Of a stretch of DNA of 38,131 nt, positions 16,042-24,206 are shown one piece after another. The stretch's first letter is position 1, and each line of letters starts with the position of its first letter. This DNA comes from Oxalobacteraceae bacterium OM1 (GTDB lineage: Bacteria > Pseudomonadota > Gammaproteobacteria > Burkholderiales > Burkholderiaceae_D). The stretch covers positions 1 through 38,131 of the forward strand of contig SPQI01000375.1 in NCBI GenBank assembly GCA_004570315.1, in the 5' to 3' direction. A program made the position numbers and the translations under genes. The notes beneath the pieces were generated by a model that saw only the letters and a program-made list of their open reading frames with translations, searched no databases and had not been told where the DNA came from.

Positions 16042-16497
16042 TCAAAGCACGCCGATGATCCGGACTTCGAAGCGCACCGGCTGGCCGGCGAGCGGATGGT
16101 TGAAATCGAAGGTCGCGCCTTCGTCGTCGATGGCCCGCAGGATGCCGGCGAAACGACCGCCGCCCGGCGCGGCGAATTCCACCAGGTCGCCGATCACGTA
16201 GTTTTCGCCAAGCTGCGAATTCTCCTCCAGCGTCTTGCGCGACACACGCTGAATCAGGTCCGGGTTGCGCGGACCAAAGGCCTGTTCCGGCGTCAACTCG
16301 AAGGTCTGGTGTGTCCCCTCGGGTAGACCGAGCAGCAGCGCTTCCAGCGAAGGCGCCAGCTGGCCGGTCCCCAACTGCAGGGTGGCAGGCGTACCGTCGA
16401 AGGTGCTGACGATGTCTTCGCCGGCCGCCGACGACAGACGGTAATGGAGCGTGAGATAGGAATTTTCGCTGACTGCAGGAGCGCTGGATTGGGACAT
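16042..16497 (-). CDS. fkpB: FKBP-type peptidyl-prolyl cis-trans isomerase, SlpA/FkpB type
   Basis: A 151-residue cytosolic proline isomerase and probable chaperone. It has the SlyD/SlpA split FKBP fold: [20 protein letters not shown] (about 15-34), then [20 protein letters not shown], the inserted flap domain [16 protein letters not shown], and the return strand [19 protein letters not shown] near the end. No His-rich tail as in SlyD, which favours SlpA. The ORF is open far upstream, but that is antisense to rad[20 protein letters not shown] is the family-like start. A minus-strand TACAAT at 16525-16530 could be the -10 for fkpB-ispH. Confidence 0.93.
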   Translation of the reverse strand: MSQSSAPAVSENSYLTLHYRLSSAAGEDIVSTFDGTPATLQLGTGQLAPSLEALLLGLPEGTHQTFELTPEQAFGPRNPDLIQRVSRKTLEENSQLGENYVIGDLVEFAAPGGGRFAGILRAIDDEGATFDFNHPLAGQPVRFEVRIIGVL

Positions 16498-16580
16498 GGC
16501 GAGGCGAGTGCGGGGTAACACGCTATTGTAAGCCAACGGCGGCTGCGGACCGGAGCCTGCAATTGCTTCGACAACCATGA

Positions 16581-16611
16581 TTGCAATTCTTGCAATTTCG
16601 CTGGCTATAAT
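16581..16611 (+). promoter_or_regulatory. Candidate radC promoter
   Basis: A perfect TATAAT (16606-16611) is preceded by TTGCAA (16581-16586) at a long 19-base spacing. TTGCAATT occurs twice, at 16581-16588 and 16590-16597. The -35 assignment is uncertain. Confidence 0.4.
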
Positions 16612-16638
16612 GATCGCTTTTTTGCCGACCCTGACTAC

Positions 16639-17313
16639 ATGGCGATCATCGACTGGCCCGAAGAGCAGCGCCCCCGTGAACGCCTGATCCGCCAAGGCGC
16701 GCAGGCCTTGTCCGACGCCGAACTGCTCGCCATCTTCCTGCGCGTCGGAGTCAGCGGGAAAAGCGCCGTTGCGCTCGGCTGCGACATGCTGTCCCATTTC
16801 GGCTCGCTCGGCCGGCTGTTCAATGCCAGTCTCGGCGAATTCTCGGCGCTGCACGGTCTCGGCGCGGCGAAATACGCGCAGCTGCAGGCTGTACTCGAAC
16901 TGGCACGGCGCGCGATTCACGAAGACCTGTCCAGCGGCTGCGTGATGAACTCGCCGCGCGCCGTCCGCGAATACCTGCAGATGCTGCTCGCCGGCCGGCC
17001 TTACGAGTCCTTCATCGTGCTGTTCCTCGATGTGAAGAACCGGCTCGTGACAACCGAGGAACTGTTCCGCGGGACGCTGACGCAGGCGAGCGTCTATCCG
17101 CGCGAGGTCGTCAAGGCGGCGCTGGCTCATAACGCCGCCAGCGTGATCCTCGCCCACAACCACCCATCCGGCAGCGCCGATCCAAGCGCCGCTGACCGTG
17201 CGTTGACGCAAGCGCTGAAGCAGGCGCTCGCGCTGGTGGACGTACGCGTTCTCGACCATTTCATCGTCGCCGGCAGGACGGTCCATTCGTTTGCCGAGCA
17301 CGGTGAAATCTGA
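16639..17313 (+). CDS. radC: RadC family JAB-domain protein (DUF2466)
   Basis: A 224-residue protein of the RadC family. The N-terminal part, from [20 protein letters not shown], is a helix-hairpin-helix-like region. The C-terminal JAB/MPN metalloprotease-like domain has the zinc motif [14 protein letters not shown] (about 173-186) with the upstream Glu in [10 protein letters not shown]. Despite its name, a role in DNA repair is not established for this family, and its substrate is unknown. It is divergent from fkpB-ispH and sits upstream of rpmB in an arrangement common in proteobacteria. The start is the first ATG of the frame, 27 bases after a TATAAT. Confidence 0.95.
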   Translation: MAIIDWPEEQRPRERLIRQGAQALSDAELLAIFLRVGVSGKSAVALGCDMLSHFGSLGRLFNASLGEFSALHGLGAAKYAQLQAVLELARRAIHEDLSSGCVMNSPRAVREYLQMLLAGRPYESFIVLFLDVKNRLVTTEELFRGTLTQASVYPREVVKAALAHNAASVILAHNHPSGSADPSAADRALTQALKQALALVDVRVLDHFIVAGRTVHSFAEHGEI

Positions 17314-17371
17314 AGCGGGCAAATGTTAAATCCACTTATCGATAGATGACACACATTTTTTTCGCAAGTCG

Positions 17372-17401
17372 TTGAAAAGCTTATGCTTTTCGCGTTATAC
17401 T
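17372..17401 (+). promoter_or_regulatory. Promoter of rpmB-rpmG
   Basis: TTGAAA (17372-17377) and TATACT (17396-17401) are 18 bases apart; TTATAC gives 17. The region upstream is AT-rich. The start of transcription would fall about 35 bases before rpmB. Confidence 0.65.
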
Positions 17402-17442
17402 CGCGGTTTTTCCAATTTCGGAAATTCTCAAAGGAGTTAACC

Positions 17443-17679
17443 ATGGCACGTGTTTGCCAAGTCACCGGGAAGGGGCCGATGGTCGGCAACAACGTTTCCC
17501 ATGCGAACAACAAGACCAAGCGCCGTTTTCTGCCCAACCTGCAAAACCGCCGCATCTTCGTTGAGTCCGAGAACCGCTGGGTTTCTCTGCGCGTCTCCAA
17601 CGCCGGCCTGCGCGTGATCGACAAGATCGGCATCGACGCCGTGCTGGCCGACATGCGCGCCCGCGGCGAGAAAATCTAA
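17443..17679 (+). CDS. rpmB: 50S ribosomal protein L28
   Basis: A 78-residue basic protein of the large ribosomal subunit. It starts [20 protein letters not shown], the standard L28 opening, and ends [11 protein letters not shown]. The four zinc cysteines of some L28 forms are not present (only one Cys). AAGGAG lies six bases before the ATG. The ORF is open upstream but that part is promoter and leader. It is co-transcribed with rpmG, 32 bases downstream. Confidence 0.98.
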   Translation: MARVCQVTGKGPMVGNNVSHANNKTKRRFLPNLQNRRIFVESENRWVSLRVSNAGLRVIDKIGIDAVLADMRARGEKI

Positions 17680-17711
17680 GCGGCCCTTGCTGCAACTGAC
17701 AGGAAAATATC

Positions 17712-17879
17712 ATGGCGAAATCTAACCGCGACAAAATCAAACTGGAGTCGACCGCTGGCACGGGTCACTTCTACACCACCACGAAAAACAAGCGCACCAT
17801 GCCGGAAAAAATGTCGATCATGAAGTTCGACCCAAAGGCACGCAAGCACGTGGAATACAAAGAAACCAAGATCAAGTAA
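17712..17879 (+). CDS. rpmG: 50S ribosomal protein L33
   Basis: A 55-residue L33 of the zinc-independent (C-minus) type: [20 protein letters not shown], then [14 protein letters not shown] and a lysine-rich end (YKETKIK). There are no cysteines, so it should not depend on zinc. AGGA lies before the ATG. It is the second gene of the rpmB-rpmG operon, and a strong terminator follows 31 bases after the stop. Confidence 0.98.
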   Translation: MAKSNRDKIKLESTAGTGHFYTTTKNKRTMPEKMSIMKFDPKARKHVEYKETKIK

Positions 17880-17904
17880 TTCTTAGAATTACCTGGTTTC
17901 CAAG

Positions 17905-17935
17905 ACAAAAAACCCCGCCTAGGCGGGGTTTTTTA
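17905..17935 (+). terminator. rpmG terminator
   Basis: A perfect palindrome AACCCCGCCTAGGCGGGGTT (17911-17930) is flanked by an A-run on the left and TTTTTT (17929-17934) on the right. A textbook intrinsic terminator. Confidence 0.95.
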
Positions 17936-17961
17936 TTGGCTGCGCAATGTGTCGGGGTAAT

Positions 17962-17990
17962 AAAAAACGCGGCGCATGGCCGCGTTTTTC
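17962..17990. terminator. Bidirectional terminator between rpmG and desA
   Basis: ACGCGGC (17967-17973) pairs with GCCGCGT (17979-17985) around a five-base loop, with an A-run before and a T-run after. It can serve both rpmG read-through and the desaturase gene that ends at 18008. Confidence 0.85.
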
Positions 17991-18007
17991 TTATTGAGCA
18001 ATCTACC

Positions 18008-19207
18008 TCAGGTGTAGCTGCGCAGACGTAGCGAGAAATCCTGCAAAGCCTTGATGCCCGAAGCCTCTGCACGCGCGCACCAGTCCTGGAGCTGTTGCAG
18101 CAGCTGGTCGCGGCTCGTATGCGAACGCTCCCAGATTGCGGCTAGTTCCACGCGCATCTCATGCATGGTCTGCAGCACCTTGCTGTGCGCGAAGAGCTCG
18201 CTAAGTTGCGCCTGCTGCGGCGCGGCCAGCTTGGCCGGCTCCCGCTGGAGCAGCTTCTTCGACGACTTCAGGAAGGACGATTCGAACTGCGCCTTGGCAC
18301 CCAGCACCCGCACTTCCTCACGCCATGCACGCTTGAGCGACTTGGCATACTTGGCCATCACGTCGTAACGATTCGCGATCACCGACTGCAGCGTTTCGAA
18401 ATCGGCCACCAGCTTTTCGCGGTCGAACTTCGGCGCCGGCGCGACCTTCTTCACCTTGGCCAGACCGGCCATTTCCAGCATGCGGATGTACATCCAGCCG
18501 ATGTCGAACTCGTACCACTTGGACGACAGCTTGGCCGACGTGCCAAAGGTATGGTGATTGTTGTGCAGTTCTTCGCCGCCGATGATGATGCCCCACGGGA
18601 AGATATTGGTGGCAGCGTCAGCGCAGTCGTAGTTGCGATAGCCCCAATAGTGACCGATGCCGTTGATGATGCCGGCCGCGGACACCGGAATCCACAGCAT
18701 CTGCACGGCCCAGACCGAAACGCCGACCACGCCGAACAGCAGCACGTCGATGATCAGCATGAGGCCTACGCCCTGCCAGCTGTACTTGCTGTAAAGATTG
18801 TGCTCGATCCAGTCATCCGGCGTACCGTGGCCGTACTTGTCGATGGTCTCGCGATTCTTCGCTTCGGCGCGATAGAGCTCGGCGCCCTCGAAGAACACTT
18901 TCTTGATGCCGCGCGTCACCGGGCTGTGCGGGTCTTCCTCGGTCTCGCACTTGGCGTGGTGCTTGCGGTGAATGGCCGCCCATTCCTTGGTGACCATGCC
19001 GGTGGTGAGCCACAGCCAGAAGCGGAAGAAATGGCTCGGGATCGCATGCAGATCAAGCGCGCGGTGCGCCTGGCAGCGGTGCAGGTAAATTGTCACCCCA
19101 GCGATCGTGATATGCGTCACGATGAGGGTGAAGGCAATGACTTGCCAGCGGCTGGCGCCAGTCAGGCCGTTCGCCAGGAAATTCAATACAGCATCGAATG
19201 CGGTCAT
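18008..19207 (-). CDS. desA: DesA-type delta-9 fatty-acid desaturase
   Basis: A 399-residue membrane di-iron desaturase that puts a double bond into long acyl chains. The three histidine boxes are HRCQAH (43-48), HRKHH (80-84) and HNNHH (215-219). Two hydrophobic hairpins flank them (about 20-42 and 60-72; 145-185). After residue about 240 comes a soluble, mostly helical extension of 150 residues ending RAEASGIKALQDFSLRLRSY. As I recall, Pseudomonas DesA has a similar tail, so it is a family trait. Whether the substrate is phospholipid (DesA-like) or acyl-CoA is not decided by sequence. The frame begins GTGATG; I chose the ATG. A bidirectional terminator follows. Confidence 0.92.
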   Translation of the reverse strand: MTAFDAVLNFLANGLTGASRWQVIAFTLIVTHITIAGVTIYLHRCQAHRALDLHAIPSHFFRFWLWLTTGMVTKEWAAIHRKHHAKCETEEDPHSPVTRGIKKVFFEGAELYRAEAKNRETIDKYGHGTPDDWIEHNLYSKYSWQGVGLMLIIDVLLFGVVGVSVWAVQMLWIPVSAAGIINGIGHYWGYRNYDCADAATNIFPWGIIIGGEELHNNHHTFGTSAKLSSKWYEFDIGWMYIRMLEMAGLAKVKKVAPAPKFDREKLVADFETLQSVIANRYDVMAKYAKSLKRAWREEVRVLGAKAQFESSFLKSSKKLLQREPAKLAAPQQAQLSELFAHSKVLQTMHEMRVELAAIWERSHTSRDQLLQQLQDWCARAEASGIKALQDFSLRLRSYT

Positions 19208-19285
19208 CACAGTCTTGCTACTCCAGATGTAAAACGGCTCACGGTAGCCCGGATACCGTCGAAAGTGCCCCGATTGTACGCGGTT

Positions 19286-20623
19286 TTACCGCGCGCCCAA
19301 GGGGATTTCCTTTGAATGTTGTGCGTCGGGCCGAGGAATGGACTCAAGGATGCGCACTTCGCGTTGCGGATAGGGAATGTCGATTCCGGCACCTTGCAAA
19401 GCCTTCCAGATTGCCCGGTTAACATCGGACAGCACACTGCTGCGCCCGTTCTCCGGATCGGCAATCCAGAAGCCGAGTTCCAGCTCGAAACCGTCGGGAT
19501 CGAACTTGATCAAATAGCCTTGCGGCGCCGGCTCGCGCACGACCCGCGGCACGCTGCGCGCCGCGTCTTCGAGCAGCTTGAGCGCTTGGTCGATGTCGGT
19601 CCGGTACGCCACGGTCAGCCGTGTGGCCAAGCGCACGACACGGTCCGTCAGGGAATGATTCTGCACGGCGCCGGAGAGCAGCATTTCGTTAGGAATCACG
19701 GTTTCCACGCCGTCGAGACTGCGCACGATGGTGTAGCGCGTGTTGATGCGCGTGACGAGGCCGGTGTATTTGTCTACCGTCACCATGTCGCCGAGCGCGA
19801 GGCTGCGCTCGATGAGAATGACGAAGCCCGAAACATAATTGCTCACGATCTTCTGGAGACCCAGGCCGAGACCGACGCCCAGCGCGCCGCCGAAGACGGA
19901 CAGCACGGTCAGGTCAATGCCCACGAGCGAGAGGCTCAAGAGCACTGCCAGCAGGATGAGAATCGCCCGCACCATGCGCGCCATGACGACCCGCAGCGAA
20001 GAATGCACGCTGTCCATGCGCATCAGCCGCTCTTCGAGCGCGGCGCCGACCCACAGCGCAATTACCAGCGTCACGATCACGGAGCCCGAGGCTTGGGCGA
20101 TGGTGAGCAGCGAGACCTTGTTGCGGCCGATCGGGAGCACAGTCTGATCGAGATACTGGGCGACATCCGGCCACCAGCCCGTCACATACAGGGCCACGCC
20201 GGCCCAGACCGCAACCGCGAACACTTTCTCGAACACCAGCACAAAACCGCCCACCGTGCCGCCGCCGCGGGCGAAGATCCGGCGCAGTATGTAGAACGCG
20301 AAGCGAATCAAGGCGAAGGACCCGACCAGCGGGATGGCGATGCGCAGCAGATTGATGCGGATCCAGTGCTCCACCATTGACTTGGCGATCACGATGAACA
20401 GCAGGGCAAGCAGCGGCGACAGCACGCGCGCAAAGCTTTCGACACCGAGCCGCACAAAGCGCGCCTTGACATCGCTGCTGGCGATTTGCGTACGGACGAC
20501 GCGGGCCAGCATGGCGCCGGTGCCGAGGCAGATGGCGAGCACGAGGATCTGCCAGAGCAGGTCCGGCGCTTTCATGTCCGACCACAGATCGGCAATCAGG
20601 CTGGAAAGCAGGCTGTTTTTCAT
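19286..20623 (-). CDS. MscS-family mechanosensitive channel
   Basis: A 445-residue inner-membrane channel of the small-conductance mechanosensitive type. There are about six hydrophobic segments before residue 270, then the pore helix GVGLGLGLQKIVSNYVSGFV (about 294-313) with the Gly/Ala-rich packing and NYVSGF end typical of MscS. The beta domain follows (DMVTVDKYTGLVTRINTRYT and VIPNEMLLSG), then an alpha/beta C-terminal domain. It should release solutes on hypo-osmotic shock. The ATG overlaps the stop of the PLD gene as ATGA, so translation is coupled. Longer than E. coli MscS (286 aa) because of extra N-terminal helices. Confidence 0.92.
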   Translation of the reverse strand: MKNSLLSSLIADLWSDMKAPDLLWQILVLAICLGTGAMLARVVRTQIASSDVKARFVRLGVESFARVLSPLLALLFIVIAKSMVEHWIRINLLRIAIPLVGSFALIRFAFYILRRIFARGGGTVGGFVLVFEKVFAVAVWAGVALYVTGWWPDVAQYLDQTVLPIGRNKVSLLTIAQASGSVIVTLVIALWVGAALEERLMRMDSVHSSLRVVMARMVRAILILLAVLLSLSLVGIDLTVLSVFGGALGVGLGLGLQKIVSNYVSGFVILIERSLALGDMVTVDKYTGLVTRINTRYTIVRSLDGVETVIPNEMLLSGAVQNHSLTDRVVRLATRLTVAYRTDIDQALKLLEDAARSVPRVVREPAPQGYLIKFDPDGFELELGFWIADPENGRSSVLSDVNRAIWKALQGAGIDIPYPQREVRILESIPRPDAQHSKEIPLGAR

Positions 20624-21174
20624 TTCTTGTACGGCACCGCCTCTTCGCGGTGCTTCTCCCAGTTGTCGGCGTAGCGCGCGGCCAGCGCCGGATGGTGACG
20701 CAGTACGATCACGTTTTCCGCATTGCGGTGCTGGGCGGTCCACGTGAAATTGAAACTGCCGGTCAGTACGGTGGCATCCGGGCGACCGGCATCGACGATC
20801 ACGATCTTGTTGTGCGCGTTCTGGTACTTGGTCTCGAGCCATACCGGCACGCCGGCCGCGGCCAGGGCGCGCAGCTGCGACGACTCGGTGCGCTCGTCCT
20901 GGTCGGCGTCAGCGAGGATGCGGACATCCACGCCGCGCCGGCGCGTCGACACGAGCGTCGATGCAATTTTCTTGCTGGTCAGCAGATAGGCCTGGACCAG
21001 CACCTGCTGCCGCGCCGCGGCGATGACATCGCACACCAGCTGCTCCACATCGTCTCCGGGCGCAAACGCCGCTTCGACCGTCCCGCGGGCAGCGAGGACG
21101 CCGGCCTCGGCATGCGCAGCGCCAGCGACAAACAGCCAGCCGATGCATGCGGTCAGCGCCGCAATACGCTTCAT
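20620..21174 (-). CDS. Secreted phospholipase D-like nuclease
   Basis: A 184-residue exported protein with one PLD catalytic motif: HNKIVIVD (about 119-126) followed by GSFNFT, the HxK-x4-D...GSxN pattern of the Nuc endonuclease subgroup, which dimerises to form one active site. Signal peptide MKRIAALTACIGWLFVAGAA with likely cleavage after AHA near residue 22. The helix QVLVQAYLLTSKKIA is typical of the group. Probable activity is non-specific DNA or phosphodiester cleavage in the periplasm or outside. It overlaps rsmB upstream and mscS downstream by ATGA junctions, so all three are translated from one message. Confidence 0.9.
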   Translation of the reverse strand: MKRIAALTACIGWLFVAGAAHAEAGVLAARGTVEAAFAPGDDVEQLVCDVIAAARQQVLVQAYLLTSKKIASTLVSTRRRGVDVRILADADQDERTESSQLRALAAAGVPVWLETKYQNAHNKIVIVDAGRPDATVLTGSFNFTWTAQHRNAENVIVLRHHPALAARYADNWEKHREEAVPYKK

Positions 21175-22427
21175 TTAACGCGTTCGAACACGGCGGCGAA
21201 GAAGCCGTCGGTCTGGTGTGTCTGCGGAGACATCTTCAGGTAGTCGCCCATCTCGAGCGGAATCTTTTGCTCAGCCAGGATCTCGCCCATCGGACGCAGT
21301 ACGAAATCCTTGTGCGATTCGGCGAACTGCGCAACGATGGCTTCGTTCTCCTCTTCCAGCAAGCTGCAGGTGGCGTACACCAGGCGTCCGCCCGGTTTTA
21401 CCAGGCGTGCCGCGCCATTGAGGATGGACACCTGCTTGTCATGCAGCTCGGCGACCGATTCGGGCGTCTGCCGCCACTTCATGTCCGGATTGCGGCGCAG
21501 CGTGCCCAGACCGCTGCAGGGCGCATCGACCAGCACGCGATCGATCTTGCCGGCCAAGCGCTTCACCTTGACGTCATTTTCGTGGGCGATCACGCCGGGA
21601 TGCACGTTCGACAGCCCGCTGCGCGCCAGGCGCGGCTTCAGCTTGGCCAGGCGTTTTTCCGAGACGTCGAAAGCGTAGAGCCGGCCGGTATTGCGCATCA
21701 GCGCGCCCAATGCCAGCGTCTTTCCACCGGCGCCGGCGCAGAAATCGGCGATCATTTCACCGCGCTTCGGCGCGAGGATCTGGGCGAGCAGCTGGCTGCC
21801 TTCGTCCTGCACCTCGATTGCGCCGTCCTTGAACAGGGGCAGATTCTGCAATGCCGGCTTCTTCCAGACGCGAATGCCGAGCGGTGCATACGGCGTCGCC
21901 TCGCAGACGATGCCGGCATGGGCGAGTTGGGCCAGCACGTCCTCGCGGCGGGCCTTCATGGAATTGACGCGCAGGTCCAGCGGCGCAAGGCGATTCAGGG
22001 CGTCGGCGAGCGCGAGCGTTTCGGCTTCGCCGAGGCGGCTCACCAGCCGCTCGTACAGCCACGGCGGCAGGTTGGCGCGCAAGGTCGCCGGCAAGGTGCT
22101 GCGGTCGATCTGGGCGATCCGATTCAACCATTCGGTTTCCTGTTCGGACAAGCCGGCAATTGCATCGACGCCCGCCGCATCCGCCAGCCCCAGCAAGGCA
22201 AGCCGGCGCATGGCCGGGCCGCTGCCCGATTCGGCGAAGCTGGCGAAGGCGAGCTTGTAGCGCAGCACCGCGTAAACGGCTTCGGCAATGGCGCCCCGCT
22301 CCCGCGAGCCGAGCTTCGGGTTCTCGCGAAAATAGCGCGACAGGATCACGTCGGCCGGGCCGGTGAAGCGCAGGATCTCGCGCAGGGCTTCTTCGGTGGC
22401 ACCAACCACCGCAGGATGCAGTCTCAT
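21171..22427 (-). CDS. RsmB/NOP-family RNA (cytosine-5) methyltransferase
   Basis: A 418-residue SAM-dependent RNA m5C methyltransferase. Residues 1-140 form an all-helical NusB-like RNA-binding part. The SAM site is DFCAGAGGKTLAL (about 238-250). The catalytic motifs are DAPCSGLGTLRRNPD (motif IV) and YATCSLLEEENE (motif VI, with the nucleophilic Cys). 16S rRNA C967 methylation (RsmB) is the best-known role, but betaproteobacteria often have two paralogues, so I give no firm symbol. The ATG at 22427 follows purN by 13 bases; the ORF extends upstream without family features. The stop overlaps the nuclease start. Confidence 0.92.
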   Translation of the reverse strand: MRLHPAVVGATEEALREILRFTGPADVILSRYFRENPKLGSRERGAIAEAVYAVLRYKLAFASFAESGSGPAMRRLALLGLADAAGVDAIAGLSEQETEWLNRIAQIDRSTLPATLRANLPPWLYERLVSRLGEAETLALADALNRLAPLDLRVNSMKARREDVLAQLAHAGIVCEATPYAPLGIRVWKKPALQNLPLFKDGAIEVQDEGSQLLAQILAPKRGEMIADFCAGAGGKTLALGALMRNTGRLYAFDVSEKRLAKLKPRLARSGLSNVHPGVIAHENDVKVKRLAGKIDRVLVDAPCSGLGTLRRNPDMKWRQTPESVAELHDKQVSILNGAARLVKPGGRLVYATCSLLEEENEAIVAQFAESHKDFVLRPMGEILAEQKIPLEMGDYLKMSPQTHQTDGFFAAVFERVK

Positions 22428-22440
22428 GGAAATCTTTCGG

Positions 22441-23064
22441 TCAAGCCGGCTGGGTAGCCGGGGCGTCGATGCGGACGAGGCCGTTCGCCACCCGCAGGCG
22501 GCCTTCGACGAACATCCGCACGGCGCGCGGATAAATGATGTGTTCTTGTTCAAGCACGCGGGCCGCCAGCGTCGTTTCGGTGTCGTCCGGCAGCACCGGA
22601 ACAGCCGCCTGGTCGACGATCGGGCCGTGGTCGAGGTTGGCCGTTACGAAATGGACCGTGGCGCCGTGTACCTTGACGCCCGCGGCGAGCGCCTGCCGGT
22701 GCGTTGCCAGACCGGCGAAACTGGGCAGCAGCGACGGATGGATATTGAGCATGCGGCCGGCGTAATGTTCCACGAAGCCGGGTGTCAGGATCCGCATGAA
22801 GCCGGCTAGGACGACCAGATCGGGCTGAAATCCGTCGATCGCCTGCGCCAGCGCAGCGTCGAACGCTTCTCGCGTGGCGAAAGCCTTGTTCGACACCACG
22901 GCAGTCGGAATGCCATGGGAAGCAGCGAAGGCCAGGCCCTCGGCGTCCGCGCGGTTGCTGATGACAGCGGCAATGCGCGCCGGCCAGCGTTCCGCCTGGG
23001 CGGCCTTGACGATAGCCTGCATGTTGCTGCCGCGCCCGGAAATGAGGACCACGATATTTTTCAT
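22441..23064 (-). CDS. purN: Phosphoribosylglycinamide formyltransferase
   Basis: Uses 10-formyl-THF to formylate GAR in step three of purine synthesis. The 207-residue protein opens MKNIVVLISGRGSNMQAIV, with the phosphate-binding GRGSN, and has the catalytic Asn/His/Asp set in LNIHPSLLPSF (about 103-113) and HFVTANLDHGPIV (about 134-146). An ATG nine bases upstream (23073) has GGTGGGG near it, but homologues start at MKN. A minus-strand TACAAT (23072-23077) with TTGGGC 15 bases further (23093-23098) would place the transcription start at about 23064, so the message may be leaderless. It heads the run into rsmB, nuclease and mscS. Confidence 0.94.
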   Translation of the reverse strand: MKNIVVLISGRGSNMQAIVKAAQAERWPARIAAVISNRADAEGLAFAASHGIPTAVVSNKAFATREAFDAALAQAIDGFQPDLVVLAGFMRILTPGFVEHYAGRMLNIHPSLLPSFAGLATHRQALAAGVKVHGATVHFVTANLDHGPIVDQAAVPVLPDDTETTLAARVLEQEHIIYPRAVRMFVEGRLRVANGLVRIDAPATQPA

Positions 23065-23105
23065 GGCCGGCATTGTACCCCACCGGCACTCTGCCCAAAA
23101 ACGAA

Positions 23106-23129
23106 AAAGCCGGCAGGATCGCCGGCTTT
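23106..23129 (-). terminator. Terminator of the barnase-barstar unit
   Basis: AAAGCCGGC and GCCGGCTTT form a 9-bp stem around six bases; on the minus strand it is followed by TTTCGTTTTT. It lies 24 bases after the barstar stop and separates the pair from purN. Confidence 0.85.
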
Positions 23130-23152
23130 GGATGTGTTTTCAGGAGAATTAC

Positions 23153-23611
23153 TTACTGAAACGAGTAGAACACGCGGAACGCCACTTTTTTCTCCGCCCA
23201 GAAATCGGCGGCATCGCGGAAGACATCGAGCAGGATTTCCCGCGCCTCCTTGTCGAATTTCGGCGTGTTGGGCAGTTGCTCGAGCACGACCACGAAGCCG
23301 GGTTGCGGACCGGCCTTGCAGGTGAGATCGGTCAGGCAGTCGGCGAGCGCGTCGAAGTTCTTGCCGAAATGCTTCGGAAAATGGAACGCCTGCGCAATGA
23401 TGCCCAGAACCTGCTGCTTGGTCGTCGCTTCGGCGCAGTAGGCATACAGGAAATGCTGGCCGAGCCGGGCGGCTTCCTCTTGCAGGTCCGCCACGCGGAA
23501 GGCGCGGATCGACTGCACCACGTTGAGCGGCACGGTTTTCAGCAAGCTCATTTCTTCCTCGGCTTGTGCGATGACCTGGATCATTTCGGTGTGCAAGGAC
23601 TCGTCCCGCAT
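23153..23611 (-). CDS. Barstar-family ribonuclease inhibitor
   Basis: A 152-residue cytosolic protein of the barstar family, which plugs the active site of barnase-type RNases. The core HFPKHFGKNFDALADCLTDL (77-96) is the family signature; the acidic Asp residues there are where barstar contacts barnase. No signal peptide. It is longer than Bacillus barstar (90 aa), mostly through an N-terminal extension of about 45 residues. It starts four bases after the stop of the RNase gene, so the two are one operon and the inhibitor protects the producing cell. The ribosome site is weak (AAGAG in the end of the RNase gene), which suggests coupling. Confidence 0.9.
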   Translation of the reverse strand: MRDESLHTEMIQVIAQAEEEMSLLKTVPLNVVQSIRAFRVADLQEEAARLGQHFLYAYCAEATTKQQVLGIIAQAFHFPKHFGKNFDALADCLTDLTCKAGPQPGFVVVLEQLPNTPKFDKEAREILLDVFRDAADFWAEKKVAFRVFYSFQ

Positions 23612-23615
23612 AGCA

Positions 23616-23996
23616 TTACTCTTGGATGCGCCTGAAAGTCGCGTAATGGTCGTCCGTGTAATAGTATTCGCCGGACTCGACCGGATCTCCCCCGGTGATG
23701 ATGCGACGCGCTCCGCGATTGCGCGCGCGCGGGGTCTTTACCGTAAATTCGTGATAATACCCGCGCTTTCGTTTGGGTAAAACCCCTTCATAGTTGCCGA
23801 ACACGACGCCATCTTTCGCGTATGGGAAGGGACCGCCCCGTCTGATCAAGGCCAGCGTCTCCCGGGCTTCGAGCGGCAAGTCGGTCGCCCGGACGACGCC
23901 GATCCCCGGCGTTTCGCGCGCCTGGACGACCACGGCGAATAGCAGCACCGCAAGGAACGTCGTCCACGTCCTCAGAAAAGCGTAGCGGGCAGACAT
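23616..23996 (-). CDS. Secreted barnase-type guanyl-specific ribonuclease
   Basis: A 126-residue RNase of the barnase/N1-T1 family. Signal peptide in the first 26 residues (hydrophobic core TTFLAVLLFAVVV, cleavage after VQA). The mature domain has FGNYEGVLPKRKRGYYHEFT and keeps the three catalytic residues expected from barnase: Glu83 (YHEFTV), Arg98 (ARRIITGG) and His117 (DDHYATF). It should cut RNA after G. The barstar gene follows four bases later. Secretion could serve nutrient scavenging or competition. The 210 bases upstream (23997-24206) hold no other gene I can see. Confidence 0.93.
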   Translation of the reverse strand: MSARYAFLRTWTTFLAVLLFAVVVQARETPGIGVVRATDLPLEARETLALIRRGGPFPYAKDGVVFGNYEGVLPKRKRGYYHEFTVKTPRARNRGARRIITGGDPVESGEYYYTDDHYATFRRIQE

Positions 23997-24206
23997 GATG
24001 TTGGCCTTGTGACAATCCGGAAAAATTTTCTAAGAGTAGCCTGTTGGCAACACATAGGCAACAGCTCCGTTGCAAGCATGCAGCTCGCGATGGCTTGGTC
24101 ACCCGGAAACGTCTTGTTTCAATTCTTACTTTCCGTGGAACAATTTCACGTAGCCGACCCGGCATGGCATAGCGTTAAATAGTGTGAAGATCCCAAGGAG
24201 ATTTGC

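Noticed and set aside
16042-17322. Long form of fkpB extending over radC
   Set aside because: The extension is antisense to radC; the FKBP family start is at 16497.
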